Origin: Corylus avellana
Lineage: Eukaryota; Streptophyta; Magnoliopsida; Fagales; Betulaceae
Reading direction: 5' to 3'
Length of the DNA stretch: 64,000 nucleotides
NCBI RefSeq assembly: GCF_901000735.1
Contig: NC_081541.1
Location: 43,394,767 to 43,458,766 of the forward strand
Part shown: piece after piece, positions 33,578 to 46,024 of the stretch
Position numbering within the stretch: the stretch's first letter is position 1
How the letters are laid out: each line of letters starts with the position of its first letter
Notes under the pieces: model-generated
What the model saw: only the letters and a program-made list of their open reading frames with translations
What the model was told of the DNA's origin: nothing
The model's database searches: none
Made by a program: the position numbers and the translations under genes

Positions 33578-34079
33578 ATTTCTATTGCTGAAATTTACTA
33601 AAACGAGAATTTTGTTGATCCACTTCAAATGGAATTCCTCAATTTTGTCGTTTTTATAGCAATCTCTACATATTTATCATAGAAAACTAGATTAAAAAAA
33701 GAAGTGTAACTATCTTTTTTCGGTAAGTGGTTCAGTGAAATATAATCGCAACCGTCATTGGTTATGATAATGTTAAGAAATTGTTTGGTATCAACTTAGT
33801 CATTTGAATTACTAATTAAATGTTACATAAACAAGAAAAAAAGTTGTATTGAATATCTTGTCCTGATTTATGTAATTTCTGTAATCTTGTGATCATATTG
33901 ATTTGCTGTAAATCAATGTAATAGTCATTGACTCATGGTATTGCTGTTTTGTACTATCCAAGGCTTTTATTTAGTTTTGCATGGGCTATTAATAATAAAA
34001 ATAAAGCACTATAAAAACAAATGACATGTTTTTTCAGCCAAATTTGACAACCCAATAAAGTCCTAGAATGCGTCACAAC
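33578..34079. other. Intergenic, nothing recognised
   Basis: AT-rich sequence without a gene or defined repeat. The end (34073-34079, TCACAAC) is one copy of the duplication flanking the next element. Confidence 0.55.
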
Positions 34080-34430
34080 TAGAGTTGGGCGTCGGTCGGT
34101 GTTGGTAGAAAAATTTTTGTTTTGCCAAAATGTCGGTAAAGTCGGAAATTTCACCGACTTATTCCGCCAAATTTTTGTCTCGACATCGATAGACGGTTGG
34201 TAAAGTCAGTATGTGAAAGAATTCAAAATTATCGGCGAAGTCGGTTGGTAGGTGGTCGGTAAAGTCGGTTCGGTTAACAAATTTTATTTTGCCTACAGAA
34301 CTGAATTTGTTGAAAGAAAAAAAAATGTTTTGCCTACCGCCCATTGGTTAATCGGTGTCGGTAGAAGTCGGTCGGCTATCGGTCGGTAGGCGATCAAAAG
34401 TTGGTAGGCGGTGAATTTGCCCAGGCCTAA
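34080..34430. mobile_element. hAT-like MITE built of GTCGGT words
   Basis: Left end TAGAGTTGGGCG and right end TTTGCCCAGGCCTAA are inverted repeats. TCACAAC flanks both sides (34073-34079 and 34431-34437); with one more base this is an imperfect 8-bp duplication, the size made by hAT transposases. The core is made almost entirely of GTCGGT, GGTCGGTAAAGTCGG and GGTAGGCGG variants in both orientations. No protein is encoded. Confidence 0.68.
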
Positions 34431-34437
34431 TCACAAC

Positions 34438-35029
34438 CATAAATTTACAACGATCAAGGACTCACAATGTGATAGAAGATAAAATGATAGAGCGATTGTC
34501 TAAATTTAGGCAGTGAAGAAATTATAAATCATAACATATAAATTTCCAGGGATCACTGAAAATTATAAATCATAATAAAATATAAATTTCATAATCTTTG
34601 TTGGCATCGGATTATTCTGAGCCTCAGATCCAAGTAAGATGTCACATTTGGTTGCCCCTTTCTACTTTTTTCTGCACAAAAAAAAAAAAAAGAAGAAAAA
34701 ACAAAAGATCATTTATTCTTGAAAGTACAATAATCAAAATGAATTGTCCAAAAATTAAGGAATCTTGCATATAGTAAGATGAAGAGAAACACTAAGAGAA
34801 ACCGTAGCATTTTTTTATTAAATATCTGCATAATCGTCTTTTGAGAGAGAGAAAGAGAGAAATTAATTACCAAATCTAAAGCTGCCTGGAACTCAAGGTT
34901 TATTGAAATGCCTAAGAAGTTTTTTGAGATGCTCTTGCGGAACTCGACTTTTGGGATTCTTTGGGATCTTCTTGATAGGTTTGGGGGGTTTCTTGTTTTG
35001 CTCTAAATAAATAAATAATAATAAAATAA
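34438..35029. other. Intergenic, nothing recognised
   Basis: AT-rich with A-runs and GA-rich stretches. No gene or defined repeat is seen. Confidence 0.5.
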
Positions 35030-35460
35030 ATTAAAAATTGCACGAGGTGGCCAGCCACCCCATTTTGGCCCCCAAATCCCTTGGGGGTGGCCGGCCACCC
35101 CATGTCGGCCGCAGAGGGTGGCTCCTGGGAGTGACTCAACCACCCCAAGGCCAAAGGGGGTGGTTTGGCCACCCCCAGAGGGGCCGCAGGGGCCACCCCC
35201 CATGGCCTCTAGGGGTGGCCGAGCCACCCTTAAGGGCTTTGGGGGTGGTTTCGGCCGCCCCCTTTTTGGCTCTTGGAGATGGTTCGGTTACTCCCAAACT
35301 GGCCTTGGGGGTGGCTATTGGCCAAAATGGGGTGGCCGGCCACCCCTATTAATTTTTATTTTTTTTAGTTTAGTTTTTTTTATTATTTTTTTTAATTACT
35401 TTTAATTTTTAGGACACATGGCATATTTTGGGAGTGACACGTGGCAAATCGTTAATTTTC
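35030..35460. repeat. GGTGGCC-rich island, third copy
   Basis: Blocks such as GAGGTGGCCAGCCACCCC, GGGGGTGGCCGGCCACCCC, GGGTGGTTTGGCCACCCCC and GGGGTGGCCGGCCACCCC repeat at roughly 40-60 base spacing over 300 bases, in an otherwise AT-rich region. The right edge has AGGACACATGGC and GACACGTGGC. Open frames here on both strands are by-products of the GC-rich repetition. Related islands lie at 11085 and 26440. Confidence 0.65.
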
Positions 35461-37072
35461 TCTCACAAAAGCTAAATGAGGTATCGATTTTGTCTTTTTT
35501 CATAAGTCAGGTACCATTTTTGACTGTTTTAGAAACCTAGGGGGGAAAATAAAAAAAGTGCAAACTAAGGTACCAAAAAAGTACTTAACCCTATTTTTTA
35601 ATAAAATTATTATTTGAAGGGCTCAATTAAAAATCAAGAAAAACTTAGGGTTTTAAAAAGAGGAAGAAAAAAAAAACACGCCTAAAGAGTTATCTGTAAA
35701 GAAGCATTTACACCAGAGTTTATGTTAATGTTATGTATTTCTTAATGATATTGTTAAAACTCTATTTTTATTTTTACCCATTTTAATTGAGTGAAACCTT
35801 CTTTTTTCTGTTAGAATATATATAACAGCCTTTTGATTCTATTGAGGAGTTTCTTCTGCAGGGCCTTATATTTTAGTGGTTAATAGACAAAAATTTAAGG
35901 TAAAGTCTTAGGGCCTGATATTTCAACAAATTCTTAATAATGCTAATTCTTCTTGGGTGTTTAGATGCATCTTTGGTAGTCTTTCTGAGCATCTTTGGTA
36001 GTGTCCTCTTGTTAGGTCAATTTTGATTGTAGTAAAATGTTGGTTTTTTTCACTAGAAATTCAGTCGGCCCACCAAAAAGTGGTTGCGGGACAAACTTGC
36101 CGTGGGCAGGCCCTAGGTTGACTAGGACAAGTGAGCCCTACAACTAAACTCCTTGAATTTCATTAAAATTCGAACCACCTAATTTCAAGTGATCCTGATT
36201 CTGATGATACTTGTTGAGCCATGAAATTGAGCTGTATGCACCATAGACAAGGAATGTAACAAGAAAGTTGATAGTTCTAAGACAGTCTAGGTTATTTTGC
36301 ATCCATTTCACTCAATGAACTTGTGCCAAGAAATTCTATTATTTCATTTGCATTCAATGCCTGGCATGAATTCTTTGCTTGCAAACTCAGGTAAACTCTC
36401 TCCTCTTCACTCTTTTCTCACATGTCTAAACTGTGAATTACCATGATTATCATTTATACAACTGAAAAAAAAAAAAAAAAGAAAAACAAACAAACAAACA
36501 CCTTGGTGATTAGATGAATTATTACTTGTAAGAACAACAGCCACTTAGGATCAGAGGTGAGAGACATGAACATGCCTACAAATACTGGAACTTTTGAAAT
36601 AATTGACAGGTTGAGAAGTCAAATTGCATTGGTGGGCCAAAATAAGAAGCCATCCGTACAATTGTACAAATTTTCTACAACCAGAACAATTTACAATAGG
36701 CATCTTCTACCCTCAAATACTGCTTAGACTAAAAATGAAATTCTTGAAGTGAAAGTTGATTGAAACATCTACTTTTAATGGAAACAACAATCGAATTACA
36801 ACACCCAATAATTATTGTTAACAGTCAGAGCAAATATACAGAAACCATGTAGCAGTCCAGCCATGAGTGCATGCTAATTCACCCCTTCTTCAGTGTGCAA
36901 AATTATCTGTTCTATCTTGCTCGACTCTTGGATTATCTTATTTTGGCCCATGCCAAACGATACTCTCAAATTGCATACACAGACACACATATCCATTAAT
37001 CTATAGCCAAAGGGGTGAAGGATGGTGTTCTCTGAAAGCTCAACCCAACAAACAAAAAGAAATCTCTTCAAG
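35461..37072. other. Intergenic and SAC3C 3' flank
   Basis: No gene is seen. An unusual GC-richer segment at about 36050-36130 (CAGTCGGCCCACC, GGGACAAACTTGCC, GGGCAGGCCCTAGG) may be a repeat fragment. The last few hundred bases before 37072 are probably the 3' UTR of the minus-strand SAC3C gene. Confidence 0.5.
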
Positions 37073-39456
37073 TTATCTCTCCAATGGTTGCAAACCTGAA
37101 AAGCTGCAGCTCTGAAACCCTCCCTTGGGACAACAAAAAGTTGTTTGCTTGGTGGGTAACAACTTATTTCCTGCTTCGTCTGTGTTCGTTTCAAGACCAC
37201 AAGCATTGCAAAATGATACCAAATCTGATTCCTAAAAGAATCAAATGGAGCTTTTAAAACTCTCTACATTTTACACATTCAAACAATAAAAAACAGCAAA
37301 ATCCATTTAATAAAAATTGTACCTTCATCATCAAGAGTTTGCATAGGTGTGCCAGTGGATATGGATGAAGCTTGTACCCACCATTATTGATACATGACAA
37401 AGCCAGTGCTCGTACCTTTTATGGTCAGCGACAGAAGCAAGAGATAGATAGTCTCAATATTTTTATTGAAGTATGCAAAAATATAATTCTGGAAGTACAC
37501 CAAAGAGAGAGTTGAAAGCAACTTCTACCCCGCATCAACAAAAATAAATTTATGAATAAAATTGAAAAAGAGCCGAATAACAGAGTGGAAGACATCCCCA
37601 CCCCAAAAAGGAAACAAGAAAAAGAAAAACAACTAGCTTCTTTCCAAAATAAGTGTCTTGCTTTCCTGTTTGGAATGTCCCAAGACAAGCCTCCACTTTC
37701 AGAAGTAAAATCATTTCCTACTACTTTTTTCTATACACCCCCAACCTTAAAAAAAAAAAAAGAAAAAAAAAAAAAAAAGAAAAAGAGAGAAAAAAGAATA
37801 CCCTCATTAAGAGATTCTAGGGGTGTTCAAAATACCCACAAGACCAACCTGACCGAACTCGATCATGTGCGGCCGGTATTTCAGCTGGTTCAGTCTGGGG
37901 TCGAGTGATTTTGAGACTTCGACTTTTTTCAGTTTGGGGGATGGTTTTCAAACTTTGAACCAACCCCAAGTTGTGTCCTCGACTTAAATCAACTTTGCTT
38001 ATTTTGTGGTAATGTGTGTCAAAAAGTATGCTATGTGCCGCATCCTTAATTAATGGTGAAAAGTCTTGAATCAGGAGTCAAGTGTTGACTAAGAAGCTTT
38101 ACACTTGTTGCAAAGTTAATAATGTCCTTTTGATTTAAATGAAAATGTCCTTGTAGTGTCTTAGCTGTCCTTGTAATGGAAGAGTATCTAGTAAGACGTG
38201 AGTCTTGTATTTAGTGGGTTAGAACTTAGAAAGTTGTGGGTCATGTATGAAGTGGGTAGCCTAACGTCTACTTTAGAAAAGGACTACATTGATGTAATAC
38301 TTTGTCAAAGAGTGTATAAATAGTGCAGTGCTGTTGAAACTGATAGCTGTAGTTACCAAAGATCCAAGATACTAAAATGCCAGAAAGAAAGGTCAGGAAA
38401 AAACTGATATATACAATTACCTCACTGATATAGGGTTCAATGATACAATACTGTAGATAGGATGCCTCAGCTGCAGCACTTAGAAGGAAACGCTTATAAT
38501 TTCCAATTCGGAAAAAGCTGTTACAAAACAGAGACAATCTTTTAGTTTCCAGTAACTCATATTATAAATGAATACGATATAGAAGATCATAAGACAGCTA
38601 AAAATACAAAAAGAGCCTCCTAAACATGTTAATTTTAACTAACCAACACTCATGAAGCAAATGAAACCATTGAAAAATTATGGAAAATACCGCAAGATTC
38701 TCCGAGCAAAACACATTTCCTTTGACTTGATTATTGGAATGGGCACATGACGAAACCACAAAGAAAGTGATTCTCCCTGTGGATCAGAAATAGCTATATT
38801 TCACGTATTTACAACTCAGCACAAAGCTGAAATTAAGAATGAACAAAATGAATTAACCACACCAATGAAGCAGAGATCAACCGTTGGTTGGCTGTTAGAA
38901 CCAAGATGAAGAAGCACATAAAATGAATGGAACTCGGCTTCATTCTCATAAATAGAATCGGAACATCGATTTGCATCGTACAGATTAAATAGAGATGTTA
39001 GAGCCTTCGCAAGCTGCTCCATGTTAAGGTAGTGCACTGAAGAAATATTTGGGTCGCTACTACAACTTCGTAGCTTATGAAGAGAAATGACATGAAATTT
39101 AACCTGTGTGATAACGCATAGCAGGAATTAATGCAGAAAGCTTTAGAATGATTCCATGGTTTCAAGATCCCAACAAAAAAATTATGATTTTGATACAGTT
39201 TTCCTGCAAAGCCATGTAGAAAAGATGCATTCCATGCTTTGAAGTTTCAATTACAGTGAAGGGTATCAAGTGTGCTAATATGTAAATATGCGCATGCCAG
39301 AAGTTAAAAAATAAAAGCTGCTTTTCTGGTCATCTGCCTAGGGCAACTTGGCAAGAAAGTTAAATTAATCTAGGAACTTTCAAAGCTTTATAATTAAAAA
39401 AAAAACACTATGACCACATCTGGGGATGCAAGGAAGATACAGAAATTGACCTCAAA

Positions 39457-39499
<43 letters not shown>

Positions 39500-42449
39500 T
39501 ACTGAAATTTGTCACTGGTGCTACAGTAAGTGAAAATCAGAATTCATATCCTTTACTAGTTGAGCTAAATCAGCATGGGTATATGAAACTGACTTATTCA
39601 ATAACATTTTTTTTGTTCAACTCCATACCTTCAACAGCATGACTTTCATAACTTAAGTCAGCTGCCCCCCAAGGCCCTCTCCCAATCCTCTATTCCATTA
39701 CAGTCCCCTGTTTCCCTCCAAAAAGACGACAATGGCACCCCTCCCCTGACCACGCCTCAGTATGATCCAACCAAATTCCATTATGTATCAATCTCTAGAT
39801 GGAAACTAGGGAACAATGATGCTATTCATTCTCTTTTGATAAATACAAGCATTTCTTCTTTATAATGTAACGTCCTAGTTGAAAAACTTGCCTAATGTAA
39901 CGTCATCTATTTGGGACCAACAAATAGGTCCCAAATGCTACTAAGTACCGGTTTGGTTTATGGAAGTATGTTCTATATCAAGCAATAGCATCAAGGAACC
40001 AGTGAGTTTTCAACTCTCAAGCTTACCTCCACCGTGATCTCACACAGGAGGAAGCATCATTTGAACTAGAGCTGATTGGCTTCAATGACATTTCATAAAA
40101 TGATAAAATGACAACATCATCTTAAACTGAATAGCTTTTTCATGTCTATTATGAGATAAATGAATTTCTTGCACAATAACATAGATTGAAAAGGTTTAGA
40201 AAAGAAAAACACTAATGTTTTGGTCAATGAGAAATCATGTTTAGAGAAGGAATATGCTAACGTTGAATGGCTTATGACAAGGATGAAGAAGAGGTAGACA
40301 ATTGAAAGGCTTTCTCCAAGATAAACATACCATTTTCTCATACATGTAGATTGCTTTATCATTGACAATATTCTGCATGCTCAGATCTTGCCTTATTGAC
40401 CTTGTCCTATCGAAAATGAAGTCATGAACCACTTGAAAAGGATATTCTGTAGAGTCCGACAAGCTTAAAAGGTAGTCTAATGTGTCTTCCAATACTGGAA
40501 GAGGTCGCATATCTGATGCTTGCACATCTCTGATGGATATAGTTCTGCAAAACTAGTGAGAGGAAAGGAGGGTGAATATTTTTCTTCAATCAACTACATG
40601 TGTGCCCACACACACAATGGAAATTATAAACATCAAATGGCAATGTGGCCAAAAAGATAATTCCACCAAATTAAACCTCTATATTATCATGCGTCAAAGA
40701 CGTCTTTATCTGAAAAATGAGGTTTCAAAGAGAGACTCGGTGAAATAGATGTGCTTGTGATATTATACCATATGAGATATTCAAGTAGATAGACGAAATT
40801 GAACAAAAAAAGGGTCATGATGCCTAGCATCAACTTAACAAAAATTGGAAACCATTATTCTGCTTCAATAAATACTACACACATAACTAAAATGTGATAA
40901 AGCTGTTGCAACCAATATAGAAATAATATATGAGATAACCAAGTATCAACAATGAAAGAGAGACAAAAAAACCAGCTCTTCATAAAAGATCAAAAGAAAC
41001 ATTGGACATTACATATGAAAAACTGAAGACTCTTCAGGAAGGACTGCTTTGAAAAATAGGCTCCAGCCATGTGATAATGAAAAAAAACGAAGACAGATGA
41101 GATGAGGCTGATTTCCAGGCCACTCACTACTAAGCAAAGACATAAGCAGAAACAAGGAAATCTTGGTCAAGTGACTCCAATTTAGCACGCCCCAATTTCA
41201 ATTGCATGACTTCATCTTTCATAGGATCAATTAAAACAACAATTAAATTAACTGGAGCAATGCAAATAGCATAACTTGAACAGCATATTGAGGCTGCCCA
41301 TCAACTCAAGTCTTAATAGAAAGAAACATGATAGAGGCAGAGCCTCAAATAACGTATCGAAACATACATTTTGAAAGTAGGGAGGAGGCAAAACAGTGCA
41401 CAATAAACTTTAATGATAATGCGTCTATTTTTAAAATATTGATTAAGCGATTAAATTCACCATTTCCTTTCCTACCAGTTTAAGTTTTTAAGATAACAAC
41501 TAATAATTTATCATAGTACCAAAGCATGTGGTTTTGAATTCGAACCCCACTCTTCACTCTACCTCCCATTCAAAGTTAAAATTTCAAGTTAAAATTCTAC
41601 TTGTATCTAAAGTTTCATTTCCTACTAGTTTAAGTGTTGGGACAACCGGTAATCTATTAATCTGACACAACCAAATCCGTTCCAAAGCAATGCCATTAAA
41701 GCATGTAAATACATATTTCAGGAGGAAAATATCAACATTTTTAAAGACAAACACAAAGATCTTACCTTTTTGACAGCAAGATCAGAAGACGTTTTTCTAG
41801 GATTCCCATCCAGCCTCTCAAACACAGCTAAATCTCGTAGACGCTCACGTTGGGCCCTTTCACCCGCTAATATCACAATGATCAACGCATAAATTCCACT
41901 ATAATCCTTGTCACAAAGAGTAGCAAAATGACTATGAATCATAGATTAGAATCTTCCATATTTTCCTGTATAACTTCAAAGCAAATTTCTTAAAACCCCC
42001 CATCATATTTTTCCATCCCACCCTTTATCAAATAGTATCTTAATTCTACTTAATTCATCATATATCCTTAAGTTGTATACTGAAGTAACAAAATCTGAAC
42101 CATTCGATTAGAACTTTAAGAACCCACCATAAAATTACATAAGAAAACCAAGACTTGGTGAAATGCAGTGGCAGCAGGACCAAAATTAAAATTTTTTTTT
42201 TTAAAAAAAAGTACCTGGGCACATAAAGGGGCAAGTGCCAACTAAGAGGGGACGATTGGAAGGGTCGTCCACGTCTCGGTCTTCTTGACCAGCTCTTCTG
42301 GGTTTAGCAAGGCCAGGGGCATCGCGGTTTGTGCTTGGAGATTTGGAATTTTGGGTCGGATTAGAAGGGAATCTTCTGTATGACTGCGAACGCGTCGAAG
42401 ATGAAGATGAAGAGGAAGGGTTTGGACGTTGACGCCGGCTCCTCTCCAT
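37073..42449 (-). CDS. SAC3C: SAC3 family protein C
   Basis: Eight exons on the minus strand: 42449-42215, 41866-41766, 40552-40331, 39103-38882, 38776-38691, 38517-38421, 37415-37323 and 37231-37073. All phases agree and give 404 residues, close to Arabidopsis SAC3C (about 406). After a Ser/Arg-rich N-terminus comes the family signature [10 protein letters not shown] with [20 protein letters not shown]. The SAC3/GANP domain follows: [28 protein letters not shown]-like [43 protein letters not shown]3/GANP proteins scaffold mRNA export and related complexes in the nucleus; SAC3C is the small plant form whose exact complex is less clear. The C-terminus ([16 protein letters not shown]) has a few Cys that could be structural. 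The first ATG gives the usual N-terminus. No defect is seen. Confidence 0.93.
37815..38000. repeat. Word-repeat segment in SAC3C intron 6
   Basis: Starts TAGGGGTGTTCAAAATACCC and goes on with CGAACTCGATC, GGTTCAGTCTGGGGTCGAG and similar phrases. The first 14 bases resemble the inverse of AACACCCTTA at about 45990-46003. It belongs with the hAT-like word-repeat elements, but its right end is not visible. Confidence 0.4.
39460..39496. repeat. (GA)n microsatellite
   Basis: About 18 GA units inside SAC3C intron 3. Likely length-polymorphic. Confidence 0.95.
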
Positions 42450-42553
42450 TGCTTACAGGCTTACAGCTTGCTCTTCCTTTTAGGCATGGCTCTTTCGTCT
42501 TTAAAAACAAAGGAGAAAAAGTTTTTGGTTCTTTTGCTTTTAATCTGTTAGAG
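42450..42553 (-). promoter_or_regulatory. SAC3C upstream region
   Basis: Short sequence between the SAC3C ATG and the tandem duplication. It probably holds the 5' leader. No TATA box is evident. Confidence 0.35.
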
Positions 42554-42910
42554 TTGATTTTCGGTGCCGCATCATCTCTTAAGTCTTAAGTTTTTCAGTG
42601 CCACATCATCTCAAGTCAAAAGTTTATTGTGTCTTTATTATTTTTCTTTTGAATTTATGATTTAAAAAAGTGCAATTTAATTTAAAAATAGCGACATGAA
42701 ATTTGTAATTTGAGCTTGGTTGTCCCCATCTCGCCTATTTTTGATTTTCGATGCCACATCATCTCAAGTCGTAAGTTTTTCGGTACCACTTCATCTCAAG
42801 TCGAAAGTTTATTGCATCTTTTTGAATTTATAATTTCAAAAAGTGCGATTTAAAAATAACGACATACAGATGTGTAATTTGAGCTTGGTTGTTCCCATCT
42901 CGCTTATTTC
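42554..42910. repeat. Tandem duplication of about 180 bp upstream of SAC3C
   Basis: Unit 1 (about 42554-42735) and unit 2 (about 42736-42910) follow each other. Both run GATTTTCGGTGCC or GATTTTCGATGCC, CATCTCAAGTC, TTTATTG, AAAAAGTGC, AATTTGAGCTTGGTTGT and CCCATCTCGC. They differ by point changes and small indels. Within each unit the phrase TGCCACATCATCTCAAGTC also occurs twice. The array lies within 500 bp of the SAC3C start. Confidence 0.75.
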
Positions 42911-43560
42911 TACCGCAATCAATAAGGCTATTACCTAGCTTGCACCTTAATAGTAAAGACATATCATCATAGTAAATTTAACTATAAGGATAAATGCAAA
43001 ATTGGTTCTTGTAGTTGGCCTAATTTATAAATCACTCTCTGTGGTTTAAAAAATAATTTATAGGTTCCTAGGGTAGGCCAAAATAACATTTTACTCCCTG
43101 AATTCATTTCCCGTTAAATGACTTTACAGAAGCCGTTTCATTGCCACCTCACACCCAATAAAAATAAGACACGTATTCTTTTTTATTTATGCTTTTAAAA
43201 AATGACAAATAAGTTTTTCCACGTCATTTTGAGGCTTCAGCACACACTCCACGTCAAATTAAATAAACATAATCCCTTTATATCCCTCTAAAAAAATGTA
43301 GTTTTTGTTTTTAATAGGTATGAGCATAATCCCAATGACGAACACCAGTATTTCTAATGTAAGAAGATAATGTTTTATATAAGGCATAGTTATCTTGTAG
43401 GTCTATTCGACATATTACTCATTTTCAGCATGGTTGGCATTGTTCCGAATAAGCTATAATACAACACCGGTGCCTCGGATATTGTACGCTACCGTCCATA
43501 ATACTAGCAGCCTGACTGAGTCCGAATTCGAGTGGCTCATACTACTAATGATGTACGTCA
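42911..43560. other. Intergenic, repeat-like text
   Basis: Around 43000-43140 the text resembles the ends of fold-back elements seen elsewhere in the window (TTCTTGTAGTTGGCC, TCTGTGGTTTAAAAAATAA). The rest may belong to the LTR-like segment to its right. No gene is seen. Confidence 0.4.
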
Positions 43561-44779
43561 TGTAACGACCCGCCAATCAAACATAGTTGCGCCGATCATG
43601 AACAACCATTAGATTGAATGCACATATAAACACACATACATTTAACCATAGAGTCAAGTCTATATAATAAGCTCATGGCCATTATACAACACGTACCGGT
43701 GTACCATGTCATACGATGCATATCATTAATGAATTATTAAATCATTTACCTAGTTAAATAAGAAATAGAAGGCTCATAACATAAGTGTACTAGGACAACT
43801 AACACATCGCATGTTTTTAGTGAAAACAGTTTTAAGTATTGACTTACCTTATCTGCTCATCCTCAGATTCTGACATCTCAGCTCTCCTGGCTACTGTGAA
43901 GCATTATCTAATGTCATTCATAATATCTTGAGAACCTACATCATGCATCCAATGTTAAACCATCAATAAAACCCTAATTAGACAATTTTGGACACTACCG
44001 AACATTCGGTCACCAAGGGTCGAACATTCGATGAGTACCATAATGCATGCAAAATTCTAAAACTCCTAACTAACCCATGTTTTAATCCAACCAAAGCTAC
44101 TAATAAACCAATATAATCATGTCAAGCCATATTAACGTGTCAACCTTAAAAAACAAGAGTGTGTGCATGACTTCTTTGAAGCTATTTACTTCAAAATAAG
44201 AGAAACTTCATTAAACACTTTTAAGCATGTTGAAAACCTATATATAACATGACAAATCACGTTGGCAAAATGTAAACAACATGCAAAATGAGTTGGGTTT
44301 CAAGGCTTACCTTGGAGAGGGTGGTTTTAAACCAAAAGCAACCATTTTCTCTCCCTAAAATTCATTTCTCTCTCAAGAACTTGATTGTGGTGCAGCATGA
44401 AAGCTTGAATGTGCTACGAGGGGTGGGTTTATATAAGAGTGGTTTGGTGGATAAAGTTTGAATATGTGGTAATAGGTTAAATTTGCTTTTTAGAGATCAA
44501 CCAATGCTTTGTGTACTATTCTCAAACGTTCGATATATTATTGTACTACAGTTCTAGGGTTTTCATCGACCATTCGGTGGTCCATAGGGAACGTACAATG
44601 CTAGGGTTTAAGCAAATGTTCGGTGATCCATGAATGAACATTAGGTCAGGTGGTAAAAGTTAAAATTGATATTTGAATTTTTCTCAAAATATTTTATGCC
44701 ATCTTTTAAAATACTGGGTGTTTTGTAGAATTTGATTAACAGTGATTAAATGCATTTCTTAAATGTTCAGGGCATCACA
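43561..44779 (-). mobile_element. LTR-like segment, gypsy style ends
   Basis: Read on the minus strand it starts TGTGATGCCCTGAAC and ends GGCGGGTCGTTACA, the TG...CA style and wording of many plant Ty3/gypsy LTRs. Inside, GAACATTCGGT-type words recur (about 43998-44035 and 44525-44625). The flanks (CGTCA and AGCTC) are not duplicated, so this is not a simple solo LTR. No gag or pol lies beside it. It is likely a truncated element. Confidence 0.4.
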
Positions 44780-45714
44780 AGCTCTGATACCAAATTGACA
44801 CAGTATAAAAGAAAAAAATATATAGAAACTAAAGATAAATTTCGTGTTGAACAGAGTCTTACTAGCCAAAATGGGGTTAGTTAAAGTCTCACCTGTGAAG
44901 GGAAAATGAGTTACACCTCAAAAAGGAGAAATCTTATCTTTAAGAAAGCTTGAAAAAGTTAAAATAATTCTCATGCATTGATAATTACTATGCTATGTAC
45001 ATCAACTTATATAAGACTGCCAACTTATTAGACAACCTTATAATAAATATAAGGATTAAATACTTTTTTGCCCTCTGTGGTTTAATAACTTTATTTTTTT
45101 GTCCCATCGGTTTCGCTTTGTATCATAGATTGTACCTCAATAATGGTTAAAAATGGATATGGTACCTCCGTCTAAATTTCGTTCAAAAATTGACTGAAAT
45201 CCACGTCAACACCCCTAAAAAATTGACACGTGTCCATATACCTAATTAAAAATAAAAATAAATAAATTTTTTTAAATTAAAATGATTAAAAATATTAAAA
45301 AATTAAATTAAAATTTTTTTTATAAAAAAAAATGGTTTTCTTTTTTAAAAAAAAAATTAAAAAAATAAAGGATTTTTAATCATTTAAATTTTTTTTTTTA
45401 ATTAGGCATATGGACACGTGTCGAGTTTTTGGGGGCGCTGACGTGGATTTCCGTCAAATTTTAGACGGAAGTATCATCTTCGACTTTATCCATAACCGAG
45501 GTACCAACTGTGATAAAAACGAAAACCAAGGAAACAAAAAATAAAGTTATTAAAACACAGGTGACAACAAAATATTTAACCTAAAATATAAATAACATAA
45601 ACAACGTTGGACTTGAACTTGAGTAGGACTTGAACCGGAACTAAACAACAAATAAAAACACCTTAAGGATAAGGAAGATAAAGACACCAGATAATTAACA
45701 ATATACTCCTAACA
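44780..45714 (-). mobile_element. Copia-type LTR with primer-binding site, broken
   Basis: On the minus strand the segment begins TGTTAGGAGTATATTG (45714 downward), as many Copia LTRs do. It ends CTGTGTCA near 44797. ATT and then TGGTATCAGAGC (44781-44792) follow, the standard binding site for initiator methionine tRNA. The internal region is missing, because the sequence switches to the LTR-like segment at 44779. A fold-back element sits inside the LTR (45052-45582). Without it the LTR would be about 390 bp. Confidence 0.65.
45052..45582. mobile_element. Fold-back element nested in the LTR
   Basis: The two ends are long inverted repeats. The left has AGGATTAAATACTTTTTTGC, TAATAACTTTATTTTTTTG, ACGTCAACACCCC and GACACGTGTCCATATACC. 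The right holds their reverse complements, from GGCATATGGACACGTGTCG to TATTTAACCT. Arms are about 200 bp around an AT-rich centre. Flanks ATAAATATA and AAAATATAA are similar but not a clear duplication. No protein is encoded. Confidence 0.7.
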
Positions 45715-46024
45715 CCATTAGTCTTCATACGTCAACACTATTCATCTTGTCATCACAAATGCAATCCTTGATGATTTGTTGAATCAATCCAAACCTTTGA
45801 TGACAGAGCATTTCCTTATTCACTTTTGATAGTAGAACTGCACATTAGATAACAGGTTCTGCATCACGACCACCCATATTCCGCTATCCGGGTATCTGTC
45901 CGCCCTAGGCTACGGGCTAAAAACCTACCAGTAACCCATGCGGACGGGCGGATAGTAGATGCAAGTGGGAGAGTTTTTAACCGCCCATCTGAACACCCTT
46001 ATTCCTGACATGCTTTTCATAACA
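45715..46024. other. Intergenic with word-repeat segment
   Basis: At about 45838-46003, phrases such as CCACCCATATTCCGC, GGGTATCTGTCCGCCC and GCGGACGGGCGGATAG are followed by GCCCATCTGAACACCCTTA. The inverse of the last resembles the start of the segment at 37815. It is probably a minus-strand member of the hAT-like group. Confidence 0.4.

Noticed and set aside
35003..35405. Overlapping long frames on both strands in the GC-rich island
   Set aside because: They arise because GGTGGCC repetition avoids stop codons in several frames. No domain is visible and the proteins are low-complexity.
43561..44779. Solo LTR
   Set aside because: The ends have the TG...CA form, but the flanking five bases (CGTCA and AGCTC) differ, so a clean solo LTR is not supported.
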